A stretch of DNA of 64,000 nt from Lumbricus terrestris (GCA_949752735.1 OX457052.1:10953612-11017611), one strand, 5' to 3'; positions 11,725 to 22,556 are shown, counted from the stretch's first letter. Notes: generated by a model not told the origin, from the sequence alone. Numbers and translations are program-made.

Positions 11725-13465
11725 ACCGGTTCCTTTTGGATAATGGGTATCCAAAACCAATCTACTTTCTGCAATTCAAGTCAACGACTGTTTGTATGCA
11801 GGCCAGTAGTCGTAATTCTGATTGTAAACTCGTCACTTCTACAGCGCCCACAGAAGATAAGTCGCACGAACCAACTTATTCACAGGCTCTCAATCAGAAC
11901 AAAATCGATAGACAGTGGGTCAAGATTCGGAAAGTCAGGCAGGTATATTTAGTCAGACGCCTATAATGGGTCATGTTTAAAGTTGAAACGGCGTTGTAGG
12001 TATGGGAAAAGTGAGGAATCAGGATAGGATCGATAAAAATGCAACGTTTTCAGTATCTGGTGAAGATATAGAGTACAAAAAATAGGTACATGTAGCTTAT
12101 TTAGGCCTATAGCAGTAGTTTCGTCTTGACACTCTGTGTGTCAGTGTTTGATATCTAAGTTCATTAGCGTCGCCCTCCTCTTTTCTCCAGCATTGGGAAT
12201 GGCACTACTGCACTGACGTGCAGTGGTGGAGTTACGTGCACTCATGTAGGCTACTCGTGGAAGTTTTTTTTTTATAGAGGCCTATGCTTTGTTTGCAGAT
12301 GGCCAGAATGGTTTGTACGATAGCCATCTAGCGAGCATTAGGCCTACACAGCAACTTTAATAGGTGATGCTTATTTTGGTTTAATCGACTTCACATTTTC
12401 TTTGAAAATATTATTAGTTCACTTGTCATTGATTGCTAAAATTTAGTACAAGCCTAGCATTATTTGCAGCATGATCAGCGATAAAGGTAACCAATTTTTC
12501 CAGTTAAAGGACTATGAGGCGTAGACTTTGGGTTTAAGGTCGTACCGCGCCAAGGAACTTTGCGAACACAATATCGACTCAATGTTTCATAAACAAAATA
12601 TTTCCACACTGCTTTCTACTCTTCGACCGCTACTTAGCTTGAACCAGTGGTTCCAAACCTTTTTCTAAGCTGGACGACACGAGGGCCACTTTTTCTTAGT
12701 TGAAGGACATTAGGGGGCCACAAGGTTAAAGTTTAATTAACTAAAAGCATATAGGCCTAAAGTTTGTATAATTGAATCAAATAGAATGTTTGATGTAATT
12801 TAAAGACGTCATAATAAAATAACTTGTAAGAGAAAATGATAATGTATTCTATCCTTTTGGGTCGCGGGTCACGGTTGGGAACCAAAGACTGACACTAGTC
12901 TTTTCTTCCTGCCATCGATTTTGAATAGTTGGCGCAAATATTAATGAACGACAACACAACAGAAGAGAAAGAAACCGGAAGTTAAACGTTCATGGAAAAC
13001 TGACTGTAAACTGGAGTATATAGGATTAGCGAACAATTCAAACAGAAGCATATAAGTCTGAAAAAATTCATGTTTCACCTTAAAGTTAACGCGTTGTGAT
13101 TATTTAGTTTTCTACTACAGTTAGAGTTAGGCTATTCATCATTTTTCAATTTCAGTTTTGGTTAAAATCAATTGCCAAACATTTTCCAGATATTTGGCTT
13201 TTTCAGTTACCATTTCATTTAATATACAATCGGAGGACCATCGGGACGAGCGGGTAATTCGCAAGTATCTGGAAATGTGCAAACTCTTCCGTTTCTGCAA
13301 GGCAGTCTGCAGATAGCTAGAATACAATGGACAAACGAAGGATTTCACCATCAATAATATTATTTACGACGAAAGGTTTAATTATCTTTAAAATCGCAGT
13401 AGTAGCCTACTTGCAATGTCGAAACATTTAAAGCGCAACTCAAAAGTCAAGCGCATGCAGGGCCC
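11725..13465. other. Mostly unassigned DNA with one degraded MITE
   Basis: Contains a degraded hAT-like MITE at about 12645-12885 (CAGTGGTTCCAAACC and, inverted, GGTTGGGAACCA). I see no convincing exon. A short minus-strand frame near 13290-13190 is open but lacks support. Confidence 0.5.
12645..12885. mobile_element. Degraded hAT-like MITE
   Basis: Ends CAGTGGTTCCAAACC and GGTTGGGAACCAAAG, the widespread hAT terminus type. The right end is mutated and no target duplication is left. Confidence 0.5.
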
Positions 13466-13663
13466 ATGTTTGTTTACGAGCACTGCGTCGAATCAGAGGT
13501 GCACGTTGTCCGAATATATGGTAGTCCAAAGGAGGTCAAGTCCGGTTACCTGTCGGTTAAAGGGGGCAGAGTGGTTGTCATTCAGCTCGAGGGTTGTACA
13601 TGTATAGTGGAGGGCATGGCGGTACATGAAGCAGGACCGCAAAAGATTGGAGATGTGGTTTGA
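13466..13663 (+). CDS. Small ORF, 65 codons, unknown
   Basis: An ATG ORF beginning MFVYEHCVESEVHVVRIYG and ending KIGDVV. It is more GC-rich than its surroundings and contains alternating hydrophobic residues (GGRVVVIQLEG). No homologue is recognised. It stops 40 bp before a LINE 3' end at 13706, so it may belong to a transposon or be chance. Confidence 0.2.
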   Translation: MFVYEHCVESEVHVVRIYGSPKEVKSGYLSVKGGRVVVIQLEGCTCIVEGMAVHEAGPQKIGDVV

Positions 13664-13705
13664 GAGAAGTGTGGATCATTAATTTTGGTTAGCCTATATA
13701 TATAT

Positions 13706-13872
13706 ATATATGGAATGAAGGAAGAGAGGAAGACCACGAAAGAACTGAAAAGACACTATCAAAGACGACTTAAGATGTCTGGAGATGTCATGGGAGGAAG
13801 CTGAGGAGCTGGCGATGGACAGGGATGAGTGGAGGAGATGCGTTGCCCGATGTGCAGACCTGCACGGGTAGG
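13706..13872 (+). mobile_element. LINE reverse-transcriptase ORF, 3' end fragment
   Basis: Reads ...RGRPRKN*KDTIKDDLRC... and then WEEAEELAMDRDEWRRCVAR, stopping at ADLHG. The GRPR-x-W linker, the AxDRxxW motif and the final short tail are the C-terminus of animal non-LTR retrotransposon ORF2. One tryptophan has become TGA, so the copy is dead. It is 5' truncated. Confidence 0.8.
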
Positions 13873-14274
13873 ACTAATTAAGTAACTAAGTAAGTATGCC
13901 ATGATTGCGAAATGAGGAATCTGAGGTGAAGGTAAGAGATGACGTAGTTTTAGGGATGACTGTAGGGAGGGGTTACAAGGTATTTTCTTGATGTGGTCAA
14001 GCAAGCCTAAGATGATGAATTCTGAATTTGGATTGGTTGAGGCAGAGGAGGTTGGGTGACATCCACTGATTAGGTTGACCACGTTGAGTGATCATTGTGT
14101 AATGGAGGTGGGAAAAGAGCTTTGGAAGAAGAACATGAAGATGTTTGTGTGTCGTCTGCGTGTAGAAGGTGGTCAGTAGAGGAGGATTTTGCGAGAAGGC
14201 TTTACGGTGTGGTATTCAAAATGAATTCAAAACGCGGCGATGTTTATTATAGCTACAGATGCAGCTATAACTAG

Positions 14275-14651
14275 AAGGGGGGCCAAAATTTTCGGTCCGA
14301 CAGGGAAAAATTTCGCCTTTTCAACCGCCAAAAAAGTTGATGACCTTTTTTTTTTTAGTCATCTGTCAAAATTTTCCAAGGAAGTTATACCATTTCAGCC
14401 GCCAAAAAAGTTGATGACCCTTTTTTTTAGTCATCCGTTCATTTTTTTTCTCAACAACAGTCTGGGAAGATAGTCAATCAAATGGGGGGCCACGTCCCGG
14501 GCGATTTTTTTTATGGGGGGCCTGGTGTCCTGATTTTCTCTCCCGCTCCATTTATTTAATGGCTTGTTGAAACCAAATGGGGGGGGCCACGTCCCACGCA
14601 ATTTTTTATGGGGGGGGTCATGGCCGGATTGGCCCCCCTGGATCCGCCCTT
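14275..14651. mobile_element. hAT-like MITE, 377 bp
   Basis: The left end AAGGGGGGCC and right end GGATCCGCCCTT are inverted. The flanks ATAACTAG (14267-14274) and GTAACTAG (14652-14659) match at 7 of 8. It contains two direct copies of GCCAAAAAAGTTGATGACC followed by T-rich TTTTTAGTCATC, and two copies of GGGGGGCCACGTCCC. Confidence 0.7.
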
Positions 14652-14659
14652 GTAACTAG

Positions 14660-15374
14660 GCCAGCATATTGGCCGGGTAACGGCCACAGAACCTGAACAA
14701 AATTGTAACAATTGGCCTACAGTGTAGCCAGTCAAAGTGTATAGGCTAAGCGCGTGATAATTACATGTATGTTGTGAACAAACTGTTGAAACACTGGCAC
14801 TAATAACGGACAAAGGATTTAAGACTTTATCAGAAGTCCTGCGACATTTTTCAACCGGTGGGTTTTGCAGAGTATCTACGAGCAGGCCCGTCAAAGGTTC
14901 TTGTGCTCATACGCTGTCATAAAACAGACCCTCGTCGGTTAAACAATCGAAAATTCTGTGACCTTCATTCAGTTATGCCAACAAGCAACAAGTTACTCTT
15001 GGCATTTGTATTTAAAGTGGAAAAATGTAGGCCTTATCTCGCTAAGGGCGACAACCTGCTTTATCGCTCACTTGCAGCATCTTCTACCATAACTTCAAAA
15101 TAATAATTATATTCAAGGTTAAGATGGAGATTTTACACAAACAAAACAATATTTAATAATCGTCAGGTCGTGAAGACGATATTTTCAGTCGCGTGCTCAT
15201 TGAAACATGGCCCAAAGCACCCTCTCCACTCTCCACGACAAACTGGCATGTAATGCAGAAACTTTTAGAGATGAATAAGCAAGCTTAATTGCTCGTTTTG
15301 GATACGAATCTGCAGAGCTCGTATGTTGGCCAATTACAATCGATCCTAAGTCTTTAGATAAGGTATACAAGGTA
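14660..15374. other. No feature seen
   Basis: Unique-looking DNA. The short ORFs here have no recognisable content. Confidence 0.4.
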
Positions 15375-15525
15375 CATCGTCGTCGTCGTCGTCGTCGTCG
15401 TCGTCATCGTCATCGTCATCACCATCACCACCACCACCACCACCACCACCACCACCACCACCACCACCACCACCACCACCACCATCATCATCATCGTCGT
15501 CGTCGTCGTCGTCATCATATTATCA
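15375..15525. repeat. (CGT)n-(CAC)n-(CAT/CGT)n microsatellite
   Basis: CGT triplets, then about 20 CAC triplets, then CAT and CGT triplets again. It encodes only homopolymer artefacts (Val, Thr, Met, His). Confidence 0.95.
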
Positions 15526-15814
15526 TTATCAATACTCACGAACGATGCAATCAGGAGACGTCCATCCTCTTATGCATCTCTGTCCCTCATGTATCACTCG
15601 GTCGTAGACAATCGAGCAGTCTGTCCAACTAGACAGATAAAGAAGATTTACAAAGATTATAAACCAACCTCTCACAACATAATATTATTATCCGTTGATA
15701 GTCAGTCGTGTCTACAATAATAATAAGTTTATTGAGTAGGCCTAATTAAACTTTTGGATGAGTTGTTGAACTATTAAGCCTGCGATGGTTTTTACAGAAC
15801 ATGTATGCCAACGG

Positions 15815-16072
15815 AGCACCCCGTAAAAAGAGCGACCGACAAAAGAGCGCCGACAAAAGAGCACCCGACAAAAGAGCGACCGACAAAAGAGCGCCGACAA
15901 AAGAGCACCCGACAAAAGAGCACCCGACAAAAGAGCGACCGACAAAAGAGCGACCGACAAAAGAGCGACCGACAAAAGAGCGCCGACAAAAGAGCACCCG
16001 ACAAAAGAGCGCCGACAAAAGAGCACCCGACAAAAGAGCGACCGACACAAGAGCGCCGACAAAAGAGCGTCG
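15815..16072. repeat. Minisatellite of 14/15-bp GAGCG(A)CCGACAAAA units
   Basis: About 17 tandem units of AAAAGAGCGACCGAC, AAAAGAGCACCCGAC (15 bp) and AAAAGAGCGCCGAC (14 bp). Because two unit lengths are mixed, the frame shifts between units, yet several frames on both strands stay open (TDKRAP/TKERP on plus, SFVGRSFVG/ALLS on minus). No promoter or splice sites tie it to a gene. Confidence 0.9.
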
Positions 16073-16448
16073 CTGTTAAAAGAAATAATATCGCTGAAGA
16101 GTCGGCCTAGAGGTGATAACATTATAAGAAAAATAAACAGCTGAACGACGACGCGACAAAATCCAATTAATATTTTAAATATTTCACACATGGTGTTGTG
16201 TTGATAGTTGATACATGCACCAAACATGTTATGAGCGCCTGGAAGAAGTGTTAAAATAAACAGATGCCCGAGTGTAGAAAGCGGTAACATTGGAGGTTTG
16301 AAAAGTCGTAATCACTAGATCTAAGTTTGCTATCTAAGCAAAGGAAGCAAGGAAGCTGTTCAGTTCGCAAGCATTAACATGGAGGAGATTGAATCGCAAA
16401 AAGGGAAGGCCACTCGACTTGTTGGCGGATACAGATAATATTATCGAC

Positions 16449-17784
16449 CAGTGTTTAATCTAGTCCCCCTCCTCTGGGGGGGAAATCCAAGTTTCTTGGG
16501 GGTGAAGACAATTGAGCGTCCGGAGGATGATTGCGAGGCGCGTAGCGCCGAGTGTGGAAGGGGGAGGGGTATGGGGAGGGGATGTGCCCCTCCCCACGAG
16601 AAATTTTTTGAATTTCCACATTGCAACGATAGCATTTTAAGCTGTCATCTTTACAAAAAACAGCTGTACATTTTCAGTGCTAATAAGAGTGTCCCAGGAC
16701 AATCAGAATTTTTTGTAATTTACACATTGCAATGGTAGCATTTTAAGCTGTCATCTTTACAAAGCAGCTGTACATTTTCAGTGCTAATAAGAGTGTCCTA
16801 AGACTTCAATAAATATAGGCCTCATCAGAAATTTTTTGAATTTAAACATTGCAATGGCAGCATTTTAAGCTGTCATCTTTACAAAACAGCTGTACATTTT
16901 CAGTGCTAATAAGGGTGTCCTAAGACTTCAATAAATATAGGCTCCATCAGAATTTTTTTTAAATTTACACATTGCAATGGTAGCATTTTAAGCTGTAATC
17001 TTTACAAAACAACTGTACATTTTCAGTGCTGATAAGAGTGGCACAAGACTTCAATAAATATAGGCTATACTTATAAAATAAGTTATTTTTTAGTTTCCAC
17101 ATTGTAAAGGTACCATTTTAATATGTCCTTTTAGAAAAATTATCGCATTATTTCAGTGCTGATAAAAAGAGTGTTTTAACATATTTTAATAAATATAATT
17201 ATGATTATAATAATAATCTCTTTATGTATCGAGTTCACCAACTCAGTTCTGCTACTGCTGTGATATTATAATGAACAACTGCAGACATTGGTGTAATCAT
17301 ACAAGCTGATTGTGCAGCAATGCTGCCCAAGACGGTCCTGAATTGCTGATCAGGACACGATTAGCAGACATCATAAAAAATGGTACACAAACCAAGCAAG
17401 AACTACTTAACTACCAAAATTTGGAAGCCATGTATAGTAATGATGCTGTTTTACTATAGGTATTCAACGAACAAAACATTCTGAAATTTGGCAGCTTAAA
17501 ATTTTAAAGACAGCACAGGAGTAAAGCCAATTAGTCATACAAAAATTGTATTTGTACATAAAAATTATATTAACAGTAAGTTTTACTCATTGTAATATGA
17601 TAGCATCATATATTATAATTGTGAATATTAACATTATAATCCTATAATAGTAAATAATATCACGGTATATTATAACAGCGCATGTAATACAATGATGTAA
17701 ACAGCAACCAAATTTTTCTGGGGGGGAATTCTCATTCCTGGGGGAAAATTTCCCCCCCCCCAGAGACGTCTAGATTAAACACTG
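16449..17784. mobile_element. DNA element, 1336 bp, with 9-bp target duplication and internal repeats
   Basis: The ends CAGTGTTTAATCTAG and CTAGATTAAACACTG are exact inverted repeats, each followed by G/C runs. ATTATCGAC flanks both sides (16440-16448 and 17785-17793). The interior holds about five copies of a unit of about 115 bp (16600-17170) with TTGCAATGGTAGCATTTTAA, CTGTCATCTTTACAAAAC, TTTCAGTGCT and CTTCAATAAATATAGG. No transposase is found. Related right ends lie at about 19385-19452 and 23330-23411, and an internal-unit fragment at 63470-63575. Superfamily unassigned; 9 bp would suit Mutator-like elements. Confidence 0.8.
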
Positions 17785-17793
17785 ATTATCGAC

Positions 17794-18785
17794 ATTGAAG
17801 CCATTTAGGCTCAGAATTCAATTGGTCATGTCTTAACAACTCCTCTATCGCAACTAAGCGCTCGTGAATAAGATGGTGCCCTGCGTCTAGCTTTTGAGTA
17901 GCGCTTTGGTTCGTAATTTTAAGTGGAAATTATTTTTGCGACTTATCAAGAGCAACCATATCTTATGTTTGAAACTTGACAAGAGAGGATTTTGATAGAA
18001 TAATAAAATGGTCTTCAGCCGCATGCGAAATAGCTATTGACAGAGAAAAGATGCTTCGTTTAACGAATTATCTGGATTTCACACCGCATCGGGGTATGCA
18101 GGTTACATGAAAAATAAGAAACATAAAACACAAAAACAAATGTAAAGATGGCATCCAGAAACGGCGCCCACCCCATAACAACTCTAGTCTACGATGTTAC
18201 CGTCATCACGACGGACAAAATCATAATATACAAACGCCGCCCGAAAATACAGTCGCGTCACCAGCAGAGCTGCACACTATAGGGTATATAGCCTACGCTG
18301 GTATACAGCGTGCATGTACTCACCTCCAGGAAAAAGACATTACTCACCTCCGAAAACGAGGGTATACGCGGGTATACATCGTATATAGGCTACTCACCTC
18401 ACAAAGAAATTTTTAAATGTGTAAGAAATTAAATTACAAGCAGAAAATAGTCGAAAATCGCGGAACGTAGCCTATAGGCTACCGGTTTTTTGAACTGCCG
18501 TGAACAGCGTGAACGTATCACGAGCCCGGTAAGAAAAGTAGGCTATGACAAGAGAAAGAGGTCATCAGAAAATTTCGGCCCTAGAAAAGTCGATTTTTCG
18601 GCCAGCGTGTACTCATCTCAAAATTTACCAGTACAGCCCTGGTCACCAGCGACGAACTCCTATGCGTAGCCTACACAAGGCCAAACGTCAGTTTTCTCGT
18701 CCGATGTTGAGAGTCGAATCGCATTTAGAGTCTTTGATGGCCGAACAGCATCAAGAGCAAGAAACAACGACGGGCGGAGCAATCG
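17794..18785. other. Noncoding, with repeated TACTCACCTCC and GTATAC motifs
   Basis: A CTCGTGAATAAG...GAGTAGCGCT repeat (about 17857-17915) recurs at about 10021-10083 and 26652-26712. At 18290-18400 the motifs GTATACAGCG/GGGTATAC and ACTCACCTC are repeated irregularly. No exon is seen. Confidence 0.45.
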
Positions 18786-18793
18786 CGGCTCAT

Positions 18794-19145
18794 CAGGGTT
18801 GCCACGTCGTCGCGAAAAGCGCGAATTAGGCGACTTTTGAAAGCGCTCGCGACTGAAAATTTCGTCCTCGCGATCTCGCGCTTTTTGGGCGACTTTTGAA
18901 TTGCCTCGCGGTCGCCACGGCGACTTTTTTCAGCCATTTCGGTGAGCGAAAAATGGGAAAAAACTGGAAAATTCACGTAAAAATTGCAAATTTCCATGAG
19001 ATTTCGGTCGGATGACTAACTGATTTTTTTTTAGTCATCAGAAATTTTTGCGACCGAAATATATAGAAAAGCTCAATGACCTCGCGATTTTCGCGACTTT
19101 TTACGAGATCTCGCGACAAAGTTTTGCCGAAATCTGGCAACCCTG
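18794..19145. mobile_element. hAT-like MITE, 352 bp, CAGGGTTGCCA ends
   Basis: Ends CAGGGTTGCCA / TGGCAACCCTG. The flanks CGGCTCAT and CAACTCAT agree at 6 of 8 bases. Subterminal GCGACTTTT and CTCGCGA motifs are repeated and inverted. It has no coding capacity. Confidence 0.65.
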
Positions 19146-19384
19146 CAACTCATGCAGCACTACCACTTCGGCACGCTCCTCAGGAGATGACAGATGATGG
19201 CAGCGTCCAACCCTTTCTCCTCCCGTCCATGTTTGTGACCAACGGAAATCATTCGCAAGGTAGTTTTGTTTTAAATGCACTTGTTATAGCGCCTCTTCAA
19301 GAAGATCTTTTGTACGGTATGTGTTTTCCTGGTGGTGGGAAATGATAGGCCTACGCATTTACGTGTGAACATAACCTCTCGATT

Positions 19385-19452
19385 TTTCCTTAGGGAAATC
19401 TCAATCCTATGGGTGCCCCCTCCTCCAGGAGATGTCTAGATAAAACACTGAG
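19385..19452. mobile_element. Right-end fragment of the 16449-17784 family
   Basis: Ends GATGTCTAGATAAAACACTG preceded by CTCCTCCAGGA, matching the right terminus of the 16449-17784 element. The left end is absent. Confidence 0.5.
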
Positions 19453-19652
19453 CAACAGTGACGTTTTACGCCGTGGCAGGTTAACAAGTGCTAAACGAAT
19501 TTTTTACTCAAAAGATGTAATGATATTTTTAACTGCAGGCCTACTATAGGTTTGATTTTTCTCCATGTTTTCTAATGACATATTCGGAAAACAATGACAT
19601 GAACTGATCTGTTTTCTATAGTTTACGGTATTTAAAATGAATGTGCCACTCA

Positions 19653-19925
19653 CTAAATGGTGTTGCATTTTTTCCAAAACCAGGAACCTCTGCAGTCTTG
19701 TCGCGAATTCTGCACGCAGTTTTGTCTGCTGACAGTCGTGTAGTACGTATACTTCTCAGAACGACTAAAATTGGAAACACATAAAACTAAATAATAATAA
19801 TAATAATAATAATAATATTAATAATAATAATAATAATAATAATAGTAGTAGTGGTAGTGGTAGTGGTAGTGGTAGTGGTAGTGGTAGTGGTAGTGGTAGT
19901 GGTAGTGGTAGTGGTAGTGGTAGTG

Positions 19926-20018
<93 letters not shown>

Positions 20019-20232
20019 ACAGTAGGTCTAGTAGTAGCAGTAGCAGTAGTAGGCTAGTAGTGGCAGTAGTAGTAGTATAGCAGTAGCAGCAGCAGTTGTA
20101 GTAGTAATAGCAGTATCAGACTAGCAGTAGTACCATTAGTAATAGAAAGTAAGTTTACCTTGCAATCTGTGCACTGATAGACATGAATGTGACCATCAAC
20201 AGCAAAACGACGACGTTGGCTGAGTAAGCCAT
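19653..20232 (-). CDS. Small secreted peptide precursor, two exons, 61 aa
   Basis: Exon 1 (20232-20159) encodes a signal peptide, MAYSANVVVLLLMVTFMSIS then AQIA, and ends AG|GTAAAC (phase 2). Exon 2 (19764-19653) follows a strong acceptor (TGTTTCCAATTTTAG) and continues in frame as S-RSEKYTYYTTVSRQNC to a TAG stop. The mature part is about 37-40 residues with three cysteines and ends in a possible disulphide ring, CRGSWFWKKC, plus NTI. A Trp-Phe-Trp-Lys core in a C-terminal Cys ring recalls somatostatin or urotensin II peptides, but no dibasic cleavage site precedes it and the third cysteine is unexpected, so a Trp/Lys-rich defence peptide or other secreted ligand is equally possible. A TATA box lies about 80 bp upstream of the ATG. 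The 394-bp intron carries a long GTA microsatellite. Gene structure is seen; function is inference. Confidence 0.6.
19785..20100. repeat. (AAT)n-(GTAGTG)n-(GTA)n microsatellite
   Basis: About 300 bp: AAT triplets, then about 12 GTAGTG hexamers, then more than 30 GTA triplets decaying to GCA/GTA. It lies wholly within the intron of the peptide gene. Confidence 0.95.
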
Positions 20233-20313
20233 TTGTTTGATGAGTCGATTCTCAGCGTAAAGTCAGCAGATATCAACAGATGATTTACTTCTTCTAATCT
20301 AAATGTTAGAAAA

Positions 20314-20319
20314 TTTATA
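20314..20319 (-). promoter_or_regulatory. TATA box of the small peptide gene
   Basis: On the minus strand CTCTTATAAATTTTC lies 80 bp before the ATG at 20232, leaving room for a short leader of about 50 nt. AT content is high here, so chance is possible, but the position is right. Confidence 0.45.
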
Positions 20320-20589
20320 AGAGAGGCATGTAATGTAATGAACCTTTAGCCGCACAGTTTTAATCACAACTGATATAGTCATGTTGAGTGATAGGACTCT
20401 GGTGCTTTATAACAAAAATGGGAACCATGAGAGATTAAACTAGGTGCGCATGTAAAAAAAATTAAATTTTTTCTTAAAAATAATCATACGAGGAACTTTT
20501 AATCGTATAATATTATATTTTCGTAAGTCTGTGTGTTTGTGGATTTGTTTGTTTGTTTGTTAGATGAACACGGCGACAGTTTTGAAGCA

Positions 20590-21285
20590 ATCGACCCCAA
20601 TTCTTCGCAGGGGGTCGGGGTCGACCCGGGGCAGGTCATAGGCGGGTCGGCGAATCTCCACCACCATGGGGGCCAGGGTGGGGTAGCCCGGTTAGGGGGG
20701 GAAACCCCTCATTTTCCCTACTTTTTCAGCCGTTAACATGCATAGTTTCACACTTATTCACCTCAAACGCTACAACCAGACAGACTTTTACAGGGGCCAC
20801 GTCGCCTCCACCCAACACACACCTCGGCCCGCAGGACCGGGTGGGGGCAAGGTATTGATGGGGGGCGAAAACAATTTCCCCAAAAAACAAATTTCACAGG
20901 TTGCGTACCGGTGGAGGTCGGAGTATGGCGGAGAGTGGTGGGGGGGGAGGGGTGAAATTGTTTCCGGAAAAACAAAATTTCACGGGTGGCGCACGCTGAA
21001 GGTCGGAGTGTGATGGGGTGCGGTGGAGTGTGGTGGGGGTGGAGGTAGGGGGAAGGAGGAAGATTTTCCCGGAAAACAAAAATTTCACGGGTGGCGTACC
21101 GGTGGAGGTAGGAGTGTGGTGGGGTGGAGGAGGGATGGAAGGAGGAAGGGTGGGAGTGACGGATTGAGGAACGGAGGGAGGGACGGAGGTAGGGTGGGAG
21201 GGAGGTAGCGAGTGAGGGATGGACTGAGGAAGGGAGGGAGGGCGGGACGGAGGGAGGGATTAGCGGAGAACGGGTCGAATCCTAA
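20590..21285. repeat. G-rich tandem repeat region
   Basis: Units of about 65-75 bp holding AAACAAAAATTTCACGGGTG and ACCGGTGGAGGT..GGAGTGTGGTGG repeat from about 20870 to 21125, followed by GGGAGGGACGGA simple sequence to about 21260. The plus strand is strongly G-rich and could form G-quadruplexes. No gene is seen. Confidence 0.8.
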
Positions 21286-21289
21286 AATT

Positions 21290-21322
21290 CACGTTCAACG
21301 GGCAACCCCGGGTACCAGCTAG
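21290..21322 (+). mobile_element. Possible Helitron-like 3' end
   Basis: CGGGCAACCCCGGGTACC then CAGCTAG, followed by TTGATT. The same terminus is seen at 7712-7732 and 28268-28301. A GC hairpin followed by CTAG is the Helitron pattern. Confidence 0.4.
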
Positions 21323-21615
21323 TTGATTAATATTATTCAACTTAAGGCAAATTAAGCATTACCTATCGCCTGTTATTATTCTATGTATGCGTAAACTACT
21401 CAACCGATTCCTGATGTATTTTCTAGGCATAGAACAAGCGAGTTCATGTCATAGATAAAATACTTTAAAACTAATTATTGGGATAGTCTAACTATCTATT
21501 ATAATTATAAAATAAACGATTCTCTCTATTCTGGTTGATAAATAAAGAAATAAGAACTTGCTCAAATTTTTGTTAGACCATGCTAACTGCTACAAAACCA
21601 ATGAGCATGCTTTAC

Positions 21616-21746
21616 CTTTTGTGCAGCTGATACCTCCTGAACCGTGTACTGTTCTGCCTGTAGTTTCCTGATCACCGCCTTATATGCCATTCCTGATTCC
21701 CCCACCAAAAAAGTGCCTGTTGTTGCTCTCAACTGTGTCCTCAAGC
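21616..21746 (-). CDS. Candidate internal exon, 131 bp
   Basis: The minus strand has an acceptor (ACGCCTAACAG|GC) and a donor (CAAAAG|GTAAAG) enclosing 43 open codons: LRTQLRATTGTFLVGESGMA, then YKAVIRKLQ and EQYTVQEVSAAQK. The other two frames contain stops. The translation looks protein-like (a TFLVGESG turn, then a helical stretch), but I do not recognise a family and did not find the neighbouring exons. Confidence 0.3.
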
Positions 21747-22046
21747 CTGTTAGGCGTAACCTATGCTTAGACTAAAATAGCACAGAATATGTTGACTAGA
21801 AAAACGGGTGGTTATGTTGAGAAGGTCTAGTTATAATTGGAAATCGAACTGAAGCGATATCGGATTGCTTGAGAGCTCGCCTCTATAGGCTCCACCAGTG
21901 CGAGTTCGAATCTTGTCTGAACGGTAAATAAACAGATACAATTTGGATTCACAGCTGTTTTGCTGCATATAATTATAGAGGTAGGCTTCCTGCTATACCT
22001 TCCTTCCCACAGTTCGAAGTCTTTGTTACCACACAGTGACGTTTAT

Positions 22047-22271
22047 TGTGGGGCGCGGTGGTGTAGTGGTGCCGTCGTTGCCTTGAAGCCGGAAGGTTCG
22101 AGGTTCGAATCCACCTCAAGTCGTCGCGTAGGGACCTTAGGCAAGTCTTTCACTCGCAATTGCACAGCGCTTCGGCGTGAAACTCCGATGCAGTGTCCGC
22201 GCTGCAGACGGGAGCGCCTCTGTGTAGTGAGAGTTTGAATGGGCGCTATAACAAGTGCACATACAAACAAA
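22047..22271 (+). mobile_element. tRNA-derived SINE, full-length copy
   Basis: The head reads GGGGCGCGGTGGTGTAGTGG (A-box-like) and GAGGTTCGAATCCACC (B box GGTTCGAATCC), followed by a conserved core (AAGTCTTTCACTCGCAATTG, CGTGAAACTCCGATGCAGTG) and a tail GGGCGCTATAACAAGTGCAC. The CGCTATA tail is shared with LINE-type tails elsewhere in the window, suggesting LINE-assisted mobilisation. Confidence 0.9.
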
Positions 22272-22289
22272 TAGCTAATTATCGATAGT

Positions 22290-22530
22290 TGTGGGCGCGG
22301 TGGTAGCCTCTAGTGGAGGGTTCGGTGCCTTGGAGCCGGTCCATGGGTTCCAGGTTCGAATCCACCTCAAGACGCCGCGTAGGTATACCTTGGGCTAGTC
22401 CTTCACTCGCAATTGCTCGTGCGCTTCGACGTGAAACTCCGATGCAGTGTCCGCGCTGTATGTTGGGAGCCCCTCTGAGTAGAAGCTTGAAGGGGCGCTA
22501 TTGCAAATGCGAGAAATAAATAAATAAAAT
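22290..22530 (+). mobile_element. tRNA-derived SINE, second copy, same orientation
   Basis: Same head, B box (CAGGTTCGAATCCACC), core (TTCACTCGCAATTG, GTGAAACTCCGATGCAGTG) and tail (GGGGCGCTATTGCAAATGC), ending in an AATA-rich run. It stands about 20 bp after the first copy. Confidence 0.88.
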
Positions 22531-22556
22531 AATTATATATATATATATAATTATAT

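Noticed and set aside
15742..16290. 182-residue ORF with SFVGRSFVG/ALLSVALLS repeats that looks like a membrane protein
   Set aside because: It is the minus-strand reading of the 14/15-bp minisatellite; the frame depends only on unit lengths.
19851..20057. 68-residue poly-Val ORF
   Set aside because: A (GTAGTG)n/(GTA)n microsatellite lying in the intron of the small peptide gene.
22047..22130. Functional tRNA gene
   Set aside because: The A- and B-box-like segments are present, but there is no paired acceptor stem, and the sequence continues into a conserved SINE core and repeats elsewhere with the same tail.
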